A stretch of DNA of 64,000 bases. It comes from Azophilus sp965220425. GTDB taxonomy: Bacteria > Pseudomonadota > Gammaproteobacteria > Pseudomonadales > Azotimanducaceae. How positions within the stretch are numbered: position 1 is the first letter of the stretch; every line of letters starts with the position of its first letter. The DNA lies in NCBI GenBank assembly GCA_965220425.1, contig CBDCPY010000002.1, forward strand, positions 1 through 64,000, read 5' to 3'. This document shows positions 61,683 through 64,000 of this stretch, in pieces. Below the pieces are notes generated by a model. It was not told the DNA's origin, searched no databases, and saw only the letters and a list, made by a program, of their open reading frames with translations. The position numbers were made by a program, and so were the translations under genes.

Positions 61683-61976
61683 ATGGCACGCGGAGAATCG
61701 CTCGACTCCGTGATCAACGTGCGCGTTTCTCGCGCCGAGAAGGAGTCGCTACGTGAAGCGGCCGCGACCGCCGGTCTGAGCCTCTCGTCGTACTGTCGGC
61801 GCCGCTTCCTCGGCCACTCGGTCATCGCCCACTCCGATCGCGCGATGATCCGCGAGCTACGTCGAATTGGCGGGCTGATCAAGAAGACGCACACCGACAG
61901 CGGCGGGGCCTACAGCGACGAGACGGCAGGGGCGTTGAGTGACCTCCGCGAGGCAATTGAGCGGCTCGCACGATGA
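61683..61976 (+). CDS. mobC: MobC-like relaxosome protein
   Basis: A 97-aa RHH protein: SVINVRVSRAEKESLREAAA and TAGLSLSSYCRRRFLGH form the strand-helix-helix; the C-terminus (IRELRRIGGLIKKTH, ALSDLREAIERLAR) matches the MobC/TraJ type with the hydrophobic IGGLIKK helix. It helps the relaxase melt oriT. RBS ACGGAGGACGAG; stop overlaps the relaxase start as ATGA. Confidence 0.82.
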   Translation: MARGESLDSVINVRVSRAEKESLREAAATAGLSLSSYCRRRFLGHSVIAHSDRAMIRELRRIGGLIKKTHTDSGGAYSDETAGALSDLREAIERLAR

Positions 61977-64000
61977 TCGGGAAGAAGGTCCCCAATCCGG
62001 ACCACTCGGCATCGAAGGCGATGCGGATCGGGAGCCTCGCGGCGTACATCCGAGCTCCGGAGAGCGGGTCGTCGACGGAGAAGTGCGTCTACGACGGCAC
62101 GCGGGGGTTCCTGACCGAGACGCCGAAGGCCCAGGCGGCGGAGATGCTCGCGCTGGCCGAGGACGCCGTTCGCACGCGTGACCCGATCAACCACTACGTG
62201 CTGAGCTGGCGCGAGGGCGAACAGCCCACGGATAAGCAGGTGGAAGAAGCGGTCGACCTTGTTGTCGACGAGATGGGGCTCAAGGAGCACCAGCTCATCT
62301 ACGGGCTGCACGCCGACACCGACAACTGGCACCTGCACGTGATGGTCAACCGGGCGTATCTGGACGAAGAGACCGACCGGGTGCGGGTGAGGAAGATCAA
62401 TCGGGGGTACGACATCGATTCGGTGCACCGGGTGGGGGCGCGCATCGAGCGGGCGCAGGGCTGGGAGGTGGAAGCGAACAAGCGCTACCGGGTCCTCGAC
62501 GATGGCACGCTCGAACGCGCGGTCCGGGAGGAGACGGAATCGGCGCCGGGGGGGCCGGGTCAACGCCAGCTCGACCGCGAGCGGCGCACGGGCGAGAAAT
62601 CGGCGGTGCGCAGCGCGTGCGAGTTGGCCGCACCCGTCGTTGCCGGGGCTGGAAGCTGGGAGGAGCTTCACGCGCGATTCGCTGAGCGGGGCCTTCGCTA
62701 CGAGCGCTCCCCGGGCGCTCGCACGGGAGCGGTCGTGACCATCGGCGACGTGGTGGTCAAGGCGAGCCGCGTCTCGCGCGAAGCGACGCTGCGCAAGCTC
62801 GAATCGCGCTTGGGTCCGTTCCGGGCGTCGGACCGGTCGCGCGAACGCCCGGTCGAGCCTGCGGACGCGGCGCCGCTCATTGCGGCTGCGAAGAGCTGGG
62901 AGGAGCTTCACGTGCGGCTCGGGGAGCTCGACCTTCGCTACGAGAAGGTGGGGAGCGGCGCCCGGGTCGTCGCGGGTGCGCTCGAGGTGAAGGCGAGCGT
63001 GGTGTCGCGCGGCGCGAGTCTCGCGCGTCTCGAGCAACGACTCGGGTCCTACGAACCGGCCGCCGCGGCGGCGTCGGAGGAGGATCCATCGGCTCGCAAG
63101 GCCCCGGCAAAGGTCGACCGCAAGGCCATCGGCCGGATGGTCGCGGCGGCGAAGAGTTGGGGGGAGCTGCACGCGGCGCTCGCCAGGGAAGACGCGCGGT
63201 ACGAGCGCTTCGGGAGCGGCGCGCGCATCATCGCTGGGGCGCGCGTGTTCAAGGCGACCACGGTCGGGCGCCTTGCGAGCCTCGGAGCGCTTGAGAAGCG
63301 TTTGGGGGCTTTCGAGCCTGCCGCTACCACCGATACTGCGGTGCCCCATGAGGCACAGGCGCTCGACCCGGAGATGGCCCGCGTGAACGAGTACCGGGCC
63401 GCGCGCGATGCGTCCCGGCGAAAACGCAACGCCGAGTGGCTCGAGTTTGAATCCGCGCACGAACTGCAACGCAAGGCGCTCGCGGACAAACAGGCAAGCG
63501 AGCGCGAGGAGGTGCACGAACACGATTGGCAGGGCTTGGGCGCCGCGCTCAACGCGATGCGAAGCGCGCTCGCTCACGAGCATGCGATGGAGCGCGCGGA
63601 GCTCCGTGAGGAGCGCCGCAGGCGCCGCGAGGCGCTCCGGCGGCGGTATCCGCCCTGGCCGTCGTACGAGGAGTGGCTGCGCGCCGAAGGGCTTCCCGAG
63701 TGGGCGGAGCGTTGGCGCCATCAACGTCCCCCGACGTTCGAAGGCCGCGAATCCCCCGCCGTGCCGCGCGACATCCGTGGCTACGAGGCGAGGGTCGACG
63801 GCGAGCGCGTCGTGTACCGCCGCCGCGGAGCGCGAGCAGGCGCCCCGGACGCCTTCCGGGACGTCGGGCCCCGGATCGACGTGCTCGACTGGCAAAGCGA
63901 GGAATCGACGCTCGCCGCGCTCGAGCTCTCCGCCGCGAAGTGGGGGGCGTTCGTGGTCACGGGGAACGAGGAGTTCAAGGCGCGGTGCGCGCGCCTTGCT
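61973..64000 (+). CDS. MOBP-like relaxase, runs off the window
   Basis: At least 676 residues, open at the right edge. The N-terminal relaxase domain has an early Tyr (SLAAYIRAPES) as nicking candidate, HYVLSWREGEQPT, and the metal-binding WHLHVMVNR. Residues about 230-445 hold three tandem copies of a roughly 50-residue SWEELH...VKAS.VSR...LE.RLG unit; a charged coiled coil follows, then an LPD7-like segment (RIDVLDWQSEESTLAALELS, KWGAFVVTGNEEFKARC). MobC is directly upstream with overlap. Such relaxases mobilise plasmids or integrative elements. Confidence 0.85.
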   Translation, partial: MIGKKVPNPDHSASKAMRIGSLAAYIRAPESGSSTEKCVYDGTRGFLTETPKAQAAEMLALAEDAVRTRDPINHYVLSWREGEQPTDKQVEEAVDLVVDEMGLKEHQLIYGLHADTDNWHLHVMVNRAYLDEETDRVRVRKINRGYDIDSVHRVGARIERAQGWEVEANKRYRVLDDGTLERAVREETESAPGGPGQRQLDRERRTGEKSAVRSACELAAPVVAGAGSWEELHARFAERGLRYERSPGARTGAVVTIGDVVVKASRVSREATLRKLESRLGPFRASDRSRERPVEPADAAPLIAAAKSWEELHVRLGELDLRYEKVGSGARVVAGALEVKASVVSRGASLARLEQRLGSYEPAAAAASEEDPSARKAPAKVDRKAIGRMVAAAKSWGELHAALAREDARYERFGSGARIIAGARVFKATTVGRLASLGALEKRLGAFEPAATTDTAVPHEAQALDPEMARVNEYRAARDASRRKRNAEWLEFESAHELQRKALADKQASEREEVHEHDWQGLGAALNAMRSALAHEHAMERAELREERRRRREALRRRYPPWPSYEEWLRAEGLPEWAERWRHQRPPTFEGRESPAVPRDIRGYEARVDGERVVYRRRGARAGAPDAFRDVGPRIDVLDWQSEESTLAALELSAAKWGAFVVTGNEEFKARCARLA

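Overview
The window is high-GC DNA from a bacterium that cannot be placed firmly. An H-NS protein with the AKYRDP-type DNA-binding tail, type I-G cas genes, a RepA/ParA/MobC/relaxase backbone and a signal-peptide LRR protein point to a proteobacterium, most likely gammaproteobacterial. The molybdenum hydroxylase clusters and hyuAB look like independent acquisitions. The right half reads as a mobilisable plasmid, or an integrated one. The centre is a pile of nested insertion sequences.

1-14.2 kb: an S24 (LexA-like) peptidase, then two minus-strand molybdopterin hydroxylase clusters. The first is large, 2Fe-2S and FAD subunits with accessory CoxD (MoxR ATPase), CoxE (VWA) and CoxG; the second is a second three-subunit enzyme. 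A HapK/RedY-like protein and an LLM flavin oxidoreductase lie with CoxG. Neither large subunit has the AYxCSFR loop of form I CO dehydrogenase, so the substrates are open.

14.3-36.9 kb: mobile-element graveyard. It holds an IS1634-like element; three copies of one IS3-family element, each with its own 4-bp target duplication; a second IS3-family element; an IS1111-type IS110 element; tyrosine integrase pseudogenes beside a tRNA-Leu 3' end; Tn3 and IS21 debris; and two copies of a roughly 172-bp MITE with 8-bp target duplications. The centrepiece is a group II intron (31648 down to 24027) split by four IS elements. Excising them restores an intron of about 1.9 kb, a continuous reverse transcriptase and domain V. 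hyuAB (19.4-23.1 kb) survives intact here beside a DruA/DUF4338 fragment.

37-48.6 kb: defence island. A fused nuclease-methylase (type IIG-like) enzyme, H-NS, a DEDDh exonuclease, and a type I-G (I-U) CRISPR effector operon in the order cas3 (frameshifted), cas8g2/csx14, cas7/csb1, csb2. No array, cas1, cas2, cas4 or csx17 was found. A second, truncated cas7/csb1 lies at 33.4 kb.

48.8-64 kb: plasmid backbone. XRE regulator, a tightly overlapping parA / ribbon-helix-helix / 51-aa ORF / repA unit, iterons, an AT-rich stretch and a DnaA box; an N-truncated BsuBI/PstI-type endonuclease, an LRR protein, a lipoprotein, a tyrosine recombinase, a Uma2-like protein, a Tn3-type miniature element, and finally MobC plus a relaxase that runs off the end.
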